This document shows positions 50,619 through 58,852 of a stretch of DNA of 64,000 nt, piece by piece. The notes under the pieces are model-generated. The model did not search any database, was not told the origin of the DNA, and saw only the letters and a program-made list of their open reading frames with translations. The DNA is taken from NCBI RefSeq assembly GCF_018916875.1, contig NZ_JAHLNO010000004.1:310001-374000 (forward strand), given 5' to 3'. The stretch comes from Virgibacillus proomii. GTDB lineage: Bacteria > Bacillota > Bacilli > Bacillales > Amphibacillaceae. A program made the position numbers and the translations under genes. Numbering within the stretch: the first letter of the stretch is position 1; every line of letters starts with the position of its first letter.

Positions 50619-52253
50619 ATTAAGGCGCTTTATGTAGGGGAATGTCATAGCTTCATCGACAAAACATTAGCGCAACTAGAACAGATACATACACAAATCA
50701 AAAACATCCAGAAAAGCATAGAAGGAATTATAGCTTTAGAAGAAGCTTTTAAAGGGAAAACAGCCAATTCTATTCGAACATTTTACAAAGAGGTACACAT
50801 GCCGTTTCTGTTGTTCTTAGAAGGGTTCATTGATAATTATTCGAATACGTTACGTGAAATAAAACAGTCCATTGATGAACTGGAACCGGACAGGAATGGA
50901 GTTATTCGAGAAGATTTTCTTGCCGACGGTGTTCAACGAGGACTTAAACGGGCAGAACATGTGGCAATGATGCTAACCGATGAAGCAAATGCTATTCTTC
51001 AATCGGTTAGAGATATTATTCATATTCGGGATATAAATGATGGAGAGTTCCTGGATAAAGTACAACATGCAAAGAAAATGACACACAAGACCATTGAAAA
51101 GCTGTATTTATTTGATCAGCACAATACAGCTAAGCTAGAGCCTGTGGAGCAAGATCTTCATACAATGAAAAACTATGTAAGTCGAATTAGAGAGTTAGGA
51201 AACAGCGGTCAGATAAATATTGCAACGTACAAGGCAAGAAAGATAGCTGATCAAAAAATTCATAAGCAGCTTATGCAAGGTCTCATGAAAAAGGCTGGAA
51301 AGAATGCCATAGACTTAGAAGTAATCATGGGGGAGCTTGGCAAACGTCTATTTTCGAAGTTTATCCCACTAGCAACGATTCCGATTAACTATTTGCAGAA
51401 GCATTTTGGACTGAAAACGATGGATTACAGTTATCGTGCTATGCATGCCGTCTTAGCAGCAACGGGAGATAGTTTAACTGCAAGTGAGTTTTCAACAATC
51501 GAGCATCTTGTTGTTTCAAAAGTAAAGGTTTCGGATTACAAGGGAGTAAGACAAGGAATTTATTACACCTTAGCTGATGGCAGGAAAGTGCGGGAGTTTG
51601 AATCAGAAACAGGTATAAATTATGAACTGGTTCGTACGATTCCAGCTAATCGACATAAGCCAAAGGAGCCGGAAAAAAGCTGGTTAGAAAAGGCTGCCGA
51701 TGGTGTAAAAGATACATTTGTAAAAGCAGGAGAATTTGGTGCAACGGCAGTAAAGGAAACTGCTGACTTTCTCATTTTAGATGATGTTAAAACGGTAATG
51801 GATCCAGAGGCTTCTACAGTTGATAGAGTAATTTCTGGAGCTTCGATTATTCCAGCAGGAAAGGCTTTAAAGCTGATTAAAGCTGGCGAAGGTGCATTTA
51901 AATTTGCGAACAAAGGTAAACATACAGCGAAAAGAGTTAATAAGCCGTATTCAAACCCCCAAAATAGACCAAAGTACGGAAAAGGACAAGTTGAAAAGGT
52001 TTGGGGAGATGCACAGGACATAGATGGAAAAGTGTATGATCCAAACACTGGTGAAGAATTGTTTTGGAATAAAAGTAAAACTAGAGCTGGTCAATGGGAT
52101 ATGGGGCATACGCCTGAAAATAAATATAGTAAGTGGCATAAAAAATATATTGAAGGTGAATTAACAAAAGAAGAGTTTTTGAAGTGGTACAGGGACCCTA
52201 AAAATTATAGACCTGAAAGTCCTTCTGCAAATAGAAGTCATAAATACGAATAA
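50619..52253 (+). CDS. LXG polymorphic toxin with GH-E nuclease C-terminal domain
   Basis: A 544-residue protein if read from ATT at 50619. The first 200 residues (KALYVGECHSFIDKTLAQLEQIHTQIKNIQKSIEGIIALEEAFKGKTANSIRTFY) form the LXG domain that targets toxins to the type VII secretion system. A linker follows, with the pre-toxin helix region TVDRVISGASIIPAGKALKLIKAGEG. The tip (RAGQWDMGHTPENKYSKW ... YRDPKNYRPESPSANRSHKYE) is an HNH/Endo VII-fold nuclease of the GH-E type: Gly-His at about 496-497 and Glu near 533. No ATG/GTG/TTG exists before residue 61, which would cut the LXG domain; ATT follows GGGGGGAGATATCC. No small LXG partner genes are adjacent. Confidence 0.85.
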   Translation: MKALYVGECHSFIDKTLAQLEQIHTQIKNIQKSIEGIIALEEAFKGKTANSIRTFYKEVHMPFLLFLEGFIDNYSNTLREIKQSIDELEPDRNGVIREDFLADGVQRGLKRAEHVAMMLTDEANAILQSVRDIIHIRDINDGEFLDKVQHAKKMTHKTIEKLYLFDQHNTAKLEPVEQDLHTMKNYVSRIRELGNSGQINIATYKARKIADQKIHKQLMQGLMKKAGKNAIDLEVIMGELGKRLFSKFIPLATIPINYLQKHFGLKTMDYSYRAMHAVLAATGDSLTASEFSTIEHLVVSKVKVSDYKGVRQGIYYTLADGRKVREFESETGINYELVRTIPANRHKPKEPEKSWLEKAADGVKDTFVKAGEFGATAVKETADFLILDDVKTVMDPEASTVDRVISGASIIPAGKALKLIKAGEGAFKFANKGKHTAKRVNKPYSNPQNRPKYGKGQVEKVWGDAQDIDGKVYDPNTGEELFWNKSKTRAGQWDMGHTPENKYSKWHKKYIEGELTKEEFLKWYRDPKNYRPESPSANRSHKYE

Positions 52254-52273
52254 AAAGATTAGGAGATGGTAGA

Positions 52274-52756
52274 ATGCCAACTGAAAAGGCAGATCTTTTT
52301 ACTTTAGCAAAGTTTGGAGACTTGAAATCATTTAAAGAAAAATTTGATATTGAGTTAATAAATAGAAAAAGCGATGATGGTTCAGGCTTATTACATTATG
52401 CTATATCAGGAAATAATTTTGATATTTCTTCCTTTCTTATTAAAAAAGGTATTGATATAAATATGAAAAATACTGATGGGCAGACTGCGTTACATCTTAT
52501 ATGTGTGAATCAAGATTTAGAAGTTGCAGAAAAGCTATTACAAAGAGGTATAGACGTGAACATAAAAGACAAATATGGAAATAACGCATTGTGGGTTGCT
52601 GTGTTTAATTGTAAAGGAAAGAATTATAAAATGGTGGAGTTAGTTATGAATTACAATCCAGATATTTTAAACAAAAATAAAGCTGGAAGGTCTCCTTTGG
52701 ATTTTGCAAAGCAAGTAGGTAACGAAAGGTTAATAAATATACTTACAAGAAAATAA
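52274..52756 (+). CDS. Ankyrin-repeat immunity protein
   Basis: A 160-residue cytosolic protein with about four ankyrin repeats (GSGLLHYAISGNNFDISSFLIKKGIDINMKNTDGQTALHLICVNQDLEVAEKLLQRGIDVNIKDKYGNNALWVAVFN). Ankyrin proteins directly downstream of polymorphic nuclease toxins are known immunity proteins, and the gap is 20 bases with AGGAGATGG. It most likely binds and blocks the GH-E nuclease of the LXG protein. Confidence 0.8.
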   Translation: MPTEKADLFTLAKFGDLKSFKEKFDIELINRKSDDGSGLLHYAISGNNFDISSFLIKKGIDINMKNTDGQTALHLICVNQDLEVAEKLLQRGIDVNIKDKYGNNALWVAVFNCKGKNYKMVELVMNYNPDILNKNKAGRSPLDFAKQVGNERLINILTRK

Positions 52757-52821
52757 TTTAAAATTAATTAGGTCTACTCATCCGGGTAGGCTTTTCCTGT
52801 GGGACGCAGTTACTTTTTTAA

Positions 52822-52860
52822 AAAGAAAAAAAGCTCTCTATAATACTAGAGAGCTAAGCT
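52822..52860 (-). terminator. Terminator of the second 67-residue gene (minus strand)
   Basis: Read on the minus strand, AGCTCTCT...AGAGAGCT is followed by TTTTTTTCTTTTTT. It lies immediately beyond the minus-strand gene's stop and also faces the ankyrin gene. Confidence 0.8.
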
Positions 52861-53062
52861 ATTTAAACAGTTTTTTAATCAGTTTAAAGATATTAAATGT
52901 GGTTTTATTATATACCTTATTATATGCTGCTTTTTTAGGATTGCGTAACCATCCATATCCTTTAGGCATTTTTAAACCTGTACGATGGACAACCTGCCTT
53001 TTTATGCTTGTCCCAGCAGCTACACGCTTTTTAATGCTAGGCTTACGCATACCGAACTTCAA
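52859..53062 (-). CDS. 67-residue basic phage-type protein, copy 2
   Basis: Differs from copy 1 (49553) at only a few residues (KFGMRKPSIKKRVAAGTSIKRQVVHRTGLKMPKGYGWLRNPKKAAYNKVYNKTTFNIFKLIKKLFK); DNA identity is also high. It starts TTG after AAAGGAGTGAAACAAA. Upstream, instead of the HTH gene, only a 20-codon tail (IEDLEESKQLIQEGEESLKE) remains before an abrupt change near 53140 into toxin-tip sequence, which marks a recombination joint. Confidence 0.75.
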   Translation of the reverse strand: MKFGMRKPSIKKRVAAGTSIKRQVVHRTGLKMPKGYGWLRNPKKAAYNKVYNKTTFNIFKLIKKLFK

Positions 53063-53141
53063 TTTGTTTCACTCCTTTAATGATTCCTCACCTTCCTGTA
53101 TCAACTGTTTTGATTCTTCTAAATCTTCTATGGGGATAATA

Positions 53142-53367
53142 AAACATCACAGGAACTGTTCGGTAAGTTTGCGGGGAAGGGAACTTCGATTAACAAAAAT
53201 AAAGAAAGAGTAGACTTTGGTGAACCAATAGGGAAATACTATGATCGCAATACTGGTGAATACCGTGAGACTACTAAAGCAATGATACATTATGGAAAAG
53301 ACGGTAGCTCATATAAGTACCATCCAGACCATAAAAACATAAGAAAAGAGGATGCATATGGGGTATG
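53142..53367 (+). pseudogene. Orphan polymorphic-toxin C-terminal domain (Ntox50-like)
   Basis: An open frame without a start: QELFGKFAGKGTSINKNKERVDFGEPIGKYYDRNTGEYRETTKAMIHYGKDGSSYKYHPDHKN. The pattern DFG..IG.Y.D..TGE...T....IHYGK.G matches the polymorphic toxin type 50 (Ntox50) tip as I remember it. It has no N-terminal delivery domain, so it is a silent spare tip, followed immediately by its own immunity gene, as in other orphan toxin cassettes. Confidence 0.7.
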
Positions 53368-53690
53368 ACTTTTTAATAGGAACATTAATAAATTATGAAG
53401 ATAGTGACATGATACTAGAATGGGAGAGTGGATTGAAAATTCTTGGTGAACCAGATACACTTTTCGAGACAGATAATGGTCTAGAAGATGATGATGAGAA
53501 TTATACAGAGTATCATGCGGTTGCATTTCAAGTTAATCGTATTTTATCACATCCTTCTACTAATGAAGGTAGTGTATATAATTGGTTAAGACAAGAGAAA
53601 AGTTCATTGGTTGAAATCTCTCTCTACGATGATCCGCCAAATGCAGTTTATTTAGCTGACGGACGATGTGTGTGGAAAAGAGATAGCTAA
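53358..53690 (+). CDS. Immunity protein for the orphan toxin tip
   Basis: A 110-residue acidic protein ([49 protein letters not shown]...) overlapping the orphan tip by ten bases. The ATG at 53358 is six bases after AAGAGG; another ATG two codons earlier has no room. Overlap with the toxin tip and acidity point to the cognate immunity role; no domain name is claimed. Confidence 0.65.
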   Translation: MGYDFLIGTLINYEDSDMILEWESGLKILGEPDTLFETDNGLEDDDENYTEYHAVAFQVNRILSHPSTNEGSVYNWLRQEKSSLVEISLYDDPPNAVYLADGRCVWKRDS

Positions 53691-53711
53691 AAATAATAAC
53701 GTAGTTAACAT

Positions 53712-53757
53712 AAACACCTTGATTGGCCAAGCCTTTCAAGGTGTTTCTTTTTCATAA
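53712..53757 (+). terminator. Terminator after the orphan toxin-immunity cassette
   Basis: Stem AAACACCTTG / CAAGGTGTTT with TCTTTTT following. Confidence 0.85.
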
Positions 53758-53875
53758 AAAAGAACAAACGTTTCTGTAACCCTGAACTTTGTACGCCCCT
53801 GCATTTATAATTAAATCCATATAAGCATTTGTACAGGCCGTTGCCACATATCTTCTGTTGAAGGGGTGGTGCAGC

Positions 53876-54049
53876 TTGAAGATTAAAGTCATCAAAGGAC
53901 CTCATTATGATAAAGTCATCCAGGAATGTTACCGATATTTATTTGAGGCATACAGAAGGGAGAAAATGCGAAACGATGATAGCAGTGTATGTAAGGGTGT
54001 CAACGGAAGAACAGTTAAAGGGATACAGCGTCGAAGGACAGATGAATGA
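53876..54049 (+). CDS. Small protein overlapping the recombinase start
   Basis: A 57-codon frame, TTG start after AAGGGGTGGTGCAGC: KIKVIKGPHYDKVIQECYRYLFEAYRREKMRNDDSS... It overlaps the recombinase start by 74 bases in another frame. Short KIKVIKG...YRYLFEAYRRE proteins commonly precede serine recombinase genes in Bacilli, so it is probably real and may couple or limit recombinase translation. The 3' part, which overlaps the recombinase codons, is not conserved-looking. Confidence 0.55.
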   Translation: MKIKVIKGPHYDKVIQECYRYLFEAYRREKMRNDDSSVCKGVNGRTVKGIQRRRTDE

Positions 54050-55472
54050 CTGCATGGAACTTGCAGGAACAAAAAATGTTCTAAAATATGTAGATGATGG
54101 TTACACTGGCGAGATACTTAATCGGCCGGAATTAACAAAATTACTGGATGATGTGGAAAAGGGAGTAATAGAGAAAGTTATTTGTTATGATCCAGATCGT
54201 CTTTCTCGTAAATTATTGAATCAACTTTTGATTACAGAAAAGCTGGAGAAGCACCAAGTTGGTTTGGAGTTTGTAAAAAGCGATTATAAAAATGATGCAG
54301 AAGGACAGCTGTATTTTCAGGTACGCGGTGCTTTTTCCGAGTTTGATAAAGCGAAAATCAAGCATAATACGATGACAGGAAGATACCGAAAAGCTAAAAA
54401 AGGCCTCGTTGTAAAAGATGCTGGTATGTATGGTTATGATTATGATAAAGAAAAAGAAACCTACTGCATTAATCAACAAGAAGCGAAAGTAGTGCAAATG
54501 ATATTTGATTACTTTACGGATCCAAATACAGTGTTCAAAGGCATAAATGGCATTGCTTTACATTTAACGGAGCTTGGTATACCTACAAAAAAAGGCGGTA
54601 AAGTATGGCATCGACAAGTTGTAAGACAGATCCTAATGAACGAATCGTATACGGGTGTTTATTATCAAAATAGATATGATACGGTAGGAGATTATGTAAA
54701 AAGGCAGGCAGGGGAGAAATTTAAATCTGGAAGAACCCGACCAAAAGAGGAGTGGGTGAAGACAGAGATACCGCAAATTATAAGTAAAGAGAAGTATGAA
54801 TACGCTCAAGTTTTGTTGAAACAGGCTAGGAGAAGGTATGCAGGATATAATAGACACCATTATTTACTTTCTGGATTGGTTCGGTGTGGACGTTGTGGGC
54901 AGACAATGACCGGTAAAAAAAGAAAATCACATGGAAAGGACTTCTATGTTTATGAATGTAGAAAAAACTATGCTGGTGCAAAGAATAAAGGCTGCGGGCG
55001 AATGATGAGTGAGAACAAGTTAAATAATTTTGTTTGGTCTCAAGTGGTAGACATCCTTAATAATCCCACTAAAATCAAACAACATACCCACATACAAAAA
55101 AAGAGCTACATTTTTGAGGAGATTGGCCATATCAAGGAGCAGATTCAGAAAAAGAAAAATGGAAGGAAACGATTATTAAATTTAGTCAGTATTAGTGAAG
55201 ATGATGAGATGGATATAGAAGAAATAAAGGATAAAATGAAAGAGTTGCGAGAACAGGAAAACACATTGCAATTAAAATTGGATGAACTGCAGAAAGAAGT
55301 AGCAGATGATGAATCCAAGAAGGCCACTTTTGCTTTGGAAGAAGCAGTGAAGTATTACATGCAAGTGAAAGGATCAAATTTAGATACGAAAGAAAAACAG
55401 AGGGTATTGCGGATGATTGTTCAAGAAGTGGAAGTCATTGATTCGGAAAATATCCATATTCATACATTTTAA
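53976..55472 (+). CDS. spoIVCA: SpoIVCA-type large serine recombinase
   Basis: A 498-residue recombinase. The N-terminal resolvase domain has VYVRVSTEEQ with catalytic Ser9 and YDPDRLSRKLLNQLLI. The Recombinase domain follows (NGIALHLTELGIPTKKGGKVWHRQVVRQILMNESYTGVY), then a zinc ribbon CGRCGQTM...CRKNYAGAKNKGCG and a C-terminal coiled coil (about 385-465). Whole stretches match B. subtilis SpoIVCA (GKVWHRQVVRQILMN, LLSGLVRCG, KSHGKDFYVYECRKN). It lies convergent to the sigK N-terminal half with eight bases between, as in the B. subtilis skin element. It should be expressed in the mother cell and join the sigK halves. Confidence 0.92.
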   Translation: MIAVYVRVSTEEQLKGYSVEGQMNDCMELAGTKNVLKYVDDGYTGEILNRPELTKLLDDVEKGVIEKVICYDPDRLSRKLLNQLLITEKLEKHQVGLEFVKSDYKNDAEGQLYFQVRGAFSEFDKAKIKHNTMTGRYRKAKKGLVVKDAGMYGYDYDKEKETYCINQQEAKVVQMIFDYFTDPNTVFKGINGIALHLTELGIPTKKGGKVWHRQVVRQILMNESYTGVYYQNRYDTVGDYVKRQAGEKFKSGRTRPKEEWVKTEIPQIISKEKYEYAQVLLKQARRRYAGYNRHHYLLSGLVRCGRCGQTMTGKKRKSHGKDFYVYECRKNYAGAKNKGCGRMMSENKLNNFVWSQVVDILNNPTKIKQHTHIQKKSYIFEEIGHIKEQIQKKKNGRKRLLNLVSISEDDEMDIEEIKDKMKELREQENTLQLKLDELQKEVADDESKKATFALEEAVKYYMQVKGSNLDTKEKQRVLRMIVQEVEVIDSENIHIHTF

Positions 55473-55479
55473 GGGCTTG

Positions 55480-55851
55480 TTATGCTTTGACTTGCCCTAT
55501 TGTAATTAATATTTCATTCTCTATACATCGAGCTGCATAAGTAGCAAGCTTCGTACCTTTATCAGAGGAATAGCTTTCGACACCCTTGATCAGTCCAATT
55601 GTACCAATTGAAATAAGATCTTCGGCATCCTCTCCTGTGTTTTCAAATTTCTTCACAATATGTGCTACAAGTCGGAGATTATGTTCAATTAATTTGTTTC
55701 GCGCTGTTTCGTCTCCATCTTGCATTTGCTTAATATACTTTTTTTCTTCTTCAGGTGGTAAAGGTTGGGGAAAAGCATGGTTTTTGACATAGGATACGAA
55801 AAACATCGCTTCTTTAATAAAGAGTGCGAGGGCACTTAGAATGCCGGACAA
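55480..55851 (-). pseudogene. sigK: N-terminal half of sigma-K (split gene)
   Basis: From TTG at 55851, after GAGGAGGAGGATATA, the protein reads [42 protein letters not shown], then region 2 [38 protein letters not shown] and [17 protein letters not shown]. After the core it continues with foreign ITIGQVKA and stops. It equals spoIVCB of B. subtilis. The first 20 residues would be the pro-sequence removed by SpoIVFB. The product alone lacks regions 3 and 4 and cannot act as a sigma factor. The frame extends six codons further left of the TTG. Confidence 0.92.
55505..55518 (-). other. Right sigK recombination core (AATGAAATATTAAT, minus strand)
   Basis: The same 14 bases as 45800-45813, but on the minus strand. 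Flanks are sigK coding sequence (TATAGAG) on the right and element-type arm (TACAATAGGGCAAG) on the left. The inverted orientation relative to the left core predicts inversion rather than deletion. Confidence 0.8.
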
Positions 55852-55902
55852 ATATATCCTCCTCCTCATGTATCAGTCTGGGCAAATGCCTACATTTATA
55901 CT

Positions 55903-55933
55903 TATGTATGATCTGAATAGAACGTGTCTGTCC
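55903..55933 (-). promoter_or_regulatory. Candidate sigma-E promoter / SpoIIID region of sigK
   Basis: On the minus strand, CATACATA (55903-55910) resembles the sigma-E -10 (CATACAnT). GGACAGACAC (55924-55933), 13 bases upstream, resembles both the B. subtilis sigK -35 region and a SpoIIID site. It lies about 50 bases before the TTG start. Predicted from family knowledge by eye. Confidence 0.5.
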
Positions 55934-56441
55934 GGCTGATAATCTACTTCATATTAGTTTTTTCTGTGTCGTTAGATAAGCAAATGATTGTTAGGATAAA
56001 ATAAATTTTTAATGCATATAGTTTAGAGGGGAATTATTAGCATTTACTTGATTTCTTATCCATATAAATCAGTTCAAACATTATCAGGAGACATTGTTTT
56101 TATCTCCATAGACTAAGCAATATTTGGAAAATTGTTTCTGAATCAGAAATAATTAGTCCTTCAGTCGATAAAATTTGGCTTTAAAAATATAGTGAGATAA
56201 AAAGCATATTTTACAAGTGGTTATATATTTTTTAGAATTTATAATTGATTTGTAATTATTTGTAAAACATTCTAAAAAATAAGCTTTATTTTCAGAAATA
56301 AACGGGTTTAGCAGATTCCTTGTTGGCCTTAGAATATATGACTGCAAACAATAACCATTATGATCCCTCAATATTACAGCTCTATTGTTAAAAATATTTG
56401 ATAAGGTAATGAAATGTTATTTCATTTAATTTTAAAATAAA

Positions 56442-56471
56442 TTGACATAACGTTTTGAAAACATGTACACT
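56442..56471 (+). promoter_or_regulatory. Promoter of the murQ-murP-mupG operon
   Basis: TTGACA (56442-56447) and TACACT (56466-56471) 18 bases apart, with TG before the -10. The spacer holds ACGTTTTGAAAACATGT, a partly palindromic stretch that could be an operator for a MurR/RpiR-type regulator; no such gene is in the window. Confidence 0.65.
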
Positions 56472-56500
56472 AGAGATAGTTAGATGAGGGAGTGGGTACG

Positions 56501-57391
56501 ATGTTTAATAAGTTAAGCACTGAAACAAGGAACCAATATACTAAAAACCTAGATGAAAAGTCTGTAATGGATATTATTACCATGATGAATGAAGAGGATA
56601 AGAGCGTACCAAAAATAATTGAAACACAACTTTCCTCGATTGAAAAAGCCATTCATTTAGTAATTCAATCATTCAATCAGGAAGGAAGGCTTATATATAT
56701 AGGGGCTGGAACAAGCGGTAGACTTGGTGTATTAGATGCTGTAGAATGTGTGCCAACCTTTGGGGCAGAACCCGAGATGGTACAAGGGCTTATAGCTGGT
56801 GGTGAGGCAACTTTTACAAAAGCTGCTGAAGGTGCAGAGGACGACTCGCATCTGGGAAAAAAGGATTTACAGACCATCGGGCTTACCAAGAAGGATACTG
56901 TTGTTGGGATAGCAGCTAGTGGGAGAACGCCTTACGTTATAGGGGCTTTATCATATGCAAGAGAACTGAAAGCTAATACTGTGAGCATAGCCTGTAATAA
57001 GGAGGCGAAGATGAGCGAATATACAGACATTGCGATTGAATTAGAGACAGGCCCAGAAGTCCTAACCGGTTCTACACGTTTAAAAGCTGGATCTGCACAA
57101 AAGATGGTATTGAATATGATTTCAACAGCTTCCATGATACGCATTGGTAAAGTATATCAAAATTTAATGGTTGACCTTAAGCCTACGAATCACAAATTGG
57201 TGGAAAGGTCAAAACGAATTATCATGGACGCTACAGAAGTAGATTATGAGACAGCCAGTGATTATCTTGAAAAGGCAAAGCATAACGTAAAAGTAGCCAT
57301 TGTGATGATCTTACTCCAATGTTCCTATGAGGAGGCAAGAGAAAAGGTTCTCCAAACAAATGGTTTTGTGCGAAAAGCATTATTAAATTAA
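56501..57391 (+). CDS. murQ: N-acetylmuramic acid 6-phosphate etherase
   Basis: A 296-residue SIS-domain enzyme that removes D-lactate from MurNAc-6-phosphate, giving GlcNAc-6-phosphate. The sugar-binding IYIGAGTSGRLGVLDAVECVPTFG, GEATFTKAAEGAEDD, GIAASGRTPYVIGAL and STRLKAGSAQKMVLNMIST are characteristic. The ATG nine bases after GAGGGAG is preferred over the GTG three codons upstream. It is first in a catabolic operon with murP and mupG. Confidence 0.95.
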   Translation: MFNKLSTETRNQYTKNLDEKSVMDIITMMNEEDKSVPKIIETQLSSIEKAIHLVIQSFNQEGRLIYIGAGTSGRLGVLDAVECVPTFGAEPEMVQGLIAGGEATFTKAAEGAEDDSHLGKKDLQTIGLTKKDTVVGIAASGRTPYVIGALSYARELKANTVSIACNKEAKMSEYTDIAIELETGPEVLTGSTRLKAGSAQKMVLNMISTASMIRIGKVYQNLMVDLKPTNHKLVERSKRIIMDATEVDYETASDYLEKAKHNVKVAIVMILLQCSYEEAREKVLQTNGFVRKALLN

Positions 57392-57407
57392 AGGGGAGGA
57401 GTTCGTT

Positions 57408-58784
57408 ATGAGGAAAGAGGAGAGAATGGCACAAGAAATTTTAAGCCAAATAGGTGGGGATAATGTACAGCGCATTGCCTACTGTATGACAAGATTAAGA
57501 CTTTCTTTGAAAGATGAGACGAAAGTGGATCATGATGCATTAAAGCAGGTAGATGGAGTAATGGGTGTAGTTATTGATGAGACGTTACAAATTGTCATAG
57601 GTCCGGGAATGGTAAATCGAGTTGCAGAACAATTAAGTCAGATTACCGGACTGGGCATTGGCGAAGAAAGAGGTCCAGATGTAGATAATTTGACATTTGA
57701 GGAAAAAGCAGCACTGCAAAAACAGCAAATAAAGCAAAAAAACAGAACACCATTTAAAAACTTTTTGCGCCGACTTGGCAATATTTTCATTCCGTTAATT
57801 CCAGGTTTGGTTGCCTCTGGTATTATTAATGGAGGCGCTAACTTCGCAAAAAACGCAGGTGCTGACCCAGAAACAACCTTGATGCAAATTTTACTTCTTC
57901 TTGGAAGCGGTATCTTTACGTATTTGGCAGTACTTGTCGGGTGGAATACTGCAAAAGAATTTGGTGGAACTCCTGTATTAGGTGCGATTGCGGGCATGTT
58001 CTTATTTAATCCATTGCTTGCCGATATTACGATCTACGGTGAAGCACTAGTTCCAGGACGTGGTGGACTATTTGGAGTCATTTTTGCAGCTTGGTTAATG
58101 AGCTTTTTGGAAAAACGAGTTAGAAAAATTATTCCAGCAGCAGTGGATATTATTTTCACTCCATTGATTACCGTTTTAATTGTAGGTTTTGCGTCTTTAT
58201 ATGCAATAATGCCAGTAGCTGGACTTCTATCGGATGGAATTACAGATGGGTTAACTACATTAATTAATATGGGTGGATTTATTGCTGGTGCAGTATTAGC
58301 TGGTTTCTTTCTTCCCCTGGTAATGGTAGGACTGCATCACGGATTAACACCGATTCATTTAGAACTTATAAATACGTATAATAATACAGCTTTGCTTCCA
58401 ATTCTAGCAATGGCAGGAGCGGGTCAGGTCGGTGCAGCGATTGCCATTTATATGAAAACAAAAAATAATCGATTACGGAATATTATCAAAGGTGGTCTGC
58501 CGGTTGGATTTCTTGGAATAGGAGAACCTCTATTATATGGGGTTACCTTGCCTTTAGGTCGTCCGTTTGTTACAGCGTGTTTAGGTGCAGCAATTGGCGG
58601 AGGATTTCAAGCGGTGATTCAAACTGCTGCTACAGGGATTGGTGTTTCCGGTTTATCACTTATCCCATTAATTGATGACGGCAAATTTATTCAATACTTT
58701 TTAGGACTTGTTATCGCTTATGCTGGCGGTTTCATCTTCACTTATTTATTTGGGTTTAAGGAAGAAATGGCGAGAGATATATAG
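57408..58784 (+). CDS. murP: PTS EIIBC transporter for MurNAc-type sugars
   Basis: A 458-residue PTS permease: an EIIB domain (about 5-80, phosphorylated cysteine in AYCMTRLRLSLKD at about residue 26) and an EIIC membrane domain (about 105-455) of the glucose/sucrose superfamily with ten or so helices and GIGEPLLYGVTLPLGRPF. No EIIA domain is present, so a general EIIA must serve it. Its place between murQ and mupG identifies the substrate as MurNAc or MurNAc-GlcNAc. AAAGGGGAGGAG precedes the ATG. Confidence 0.88.
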   Translation: MRKEERMAQEILSQIGGDNVQRIAYCMTRLRLSLKDETKVDHDALKQVDGVMGVVIDETLQIVIGPGMVNRVAEQLSQITGLGIGEERGPDVDNLTFEEKAALQKQQIKQKNRTPFKNFLRRLGNIFIPLIPGLVASGIINGGANFAKNAGADPETTLMQILLLLGSGIFTYLAVLVGWNTAKEFGGTPVLGAIAGMFLFNPLLADITIYGEALVPGRGGLFGVIFAAWLMSFLEKRVRKIIPAAVDIIFTPLITVLIVGFASLYAIMPVAGLLSDGITDGLTTLINMGGFIAGAVLAGFFLPLVMVGLHHGLTPIHLELINTYNNTALLPILAMAGAGQVGAAIAIYMKTKNNRLRNIIKGGLPVGFLGIGEPLLYGVTLPLGRPFVTACLGAAIGGGFQAVIQTAATGIGVSGLSLIPLIDDGKFIQYFLGLVIAYAGGFIFTYLFGFKEEMARDI

Positions 58785-58852
58785 ATAATTGCAGGTATAT
58801 CGAGGGAGGAACTCCTCTCTCGATTATTTAACAGACAAGGAGAATGGTATCA

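Larger units (their letters stand above)
55852..56500. other. Gap between sigK N-terminal half and murQ
   Basis: Apart from the sigK promoter region on the left and the murQ promoter on the right, this 650-base AT-rich stretch shows no frame with coding character, no repeat A copy and no transposase remnant. Confidence 0.6.
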
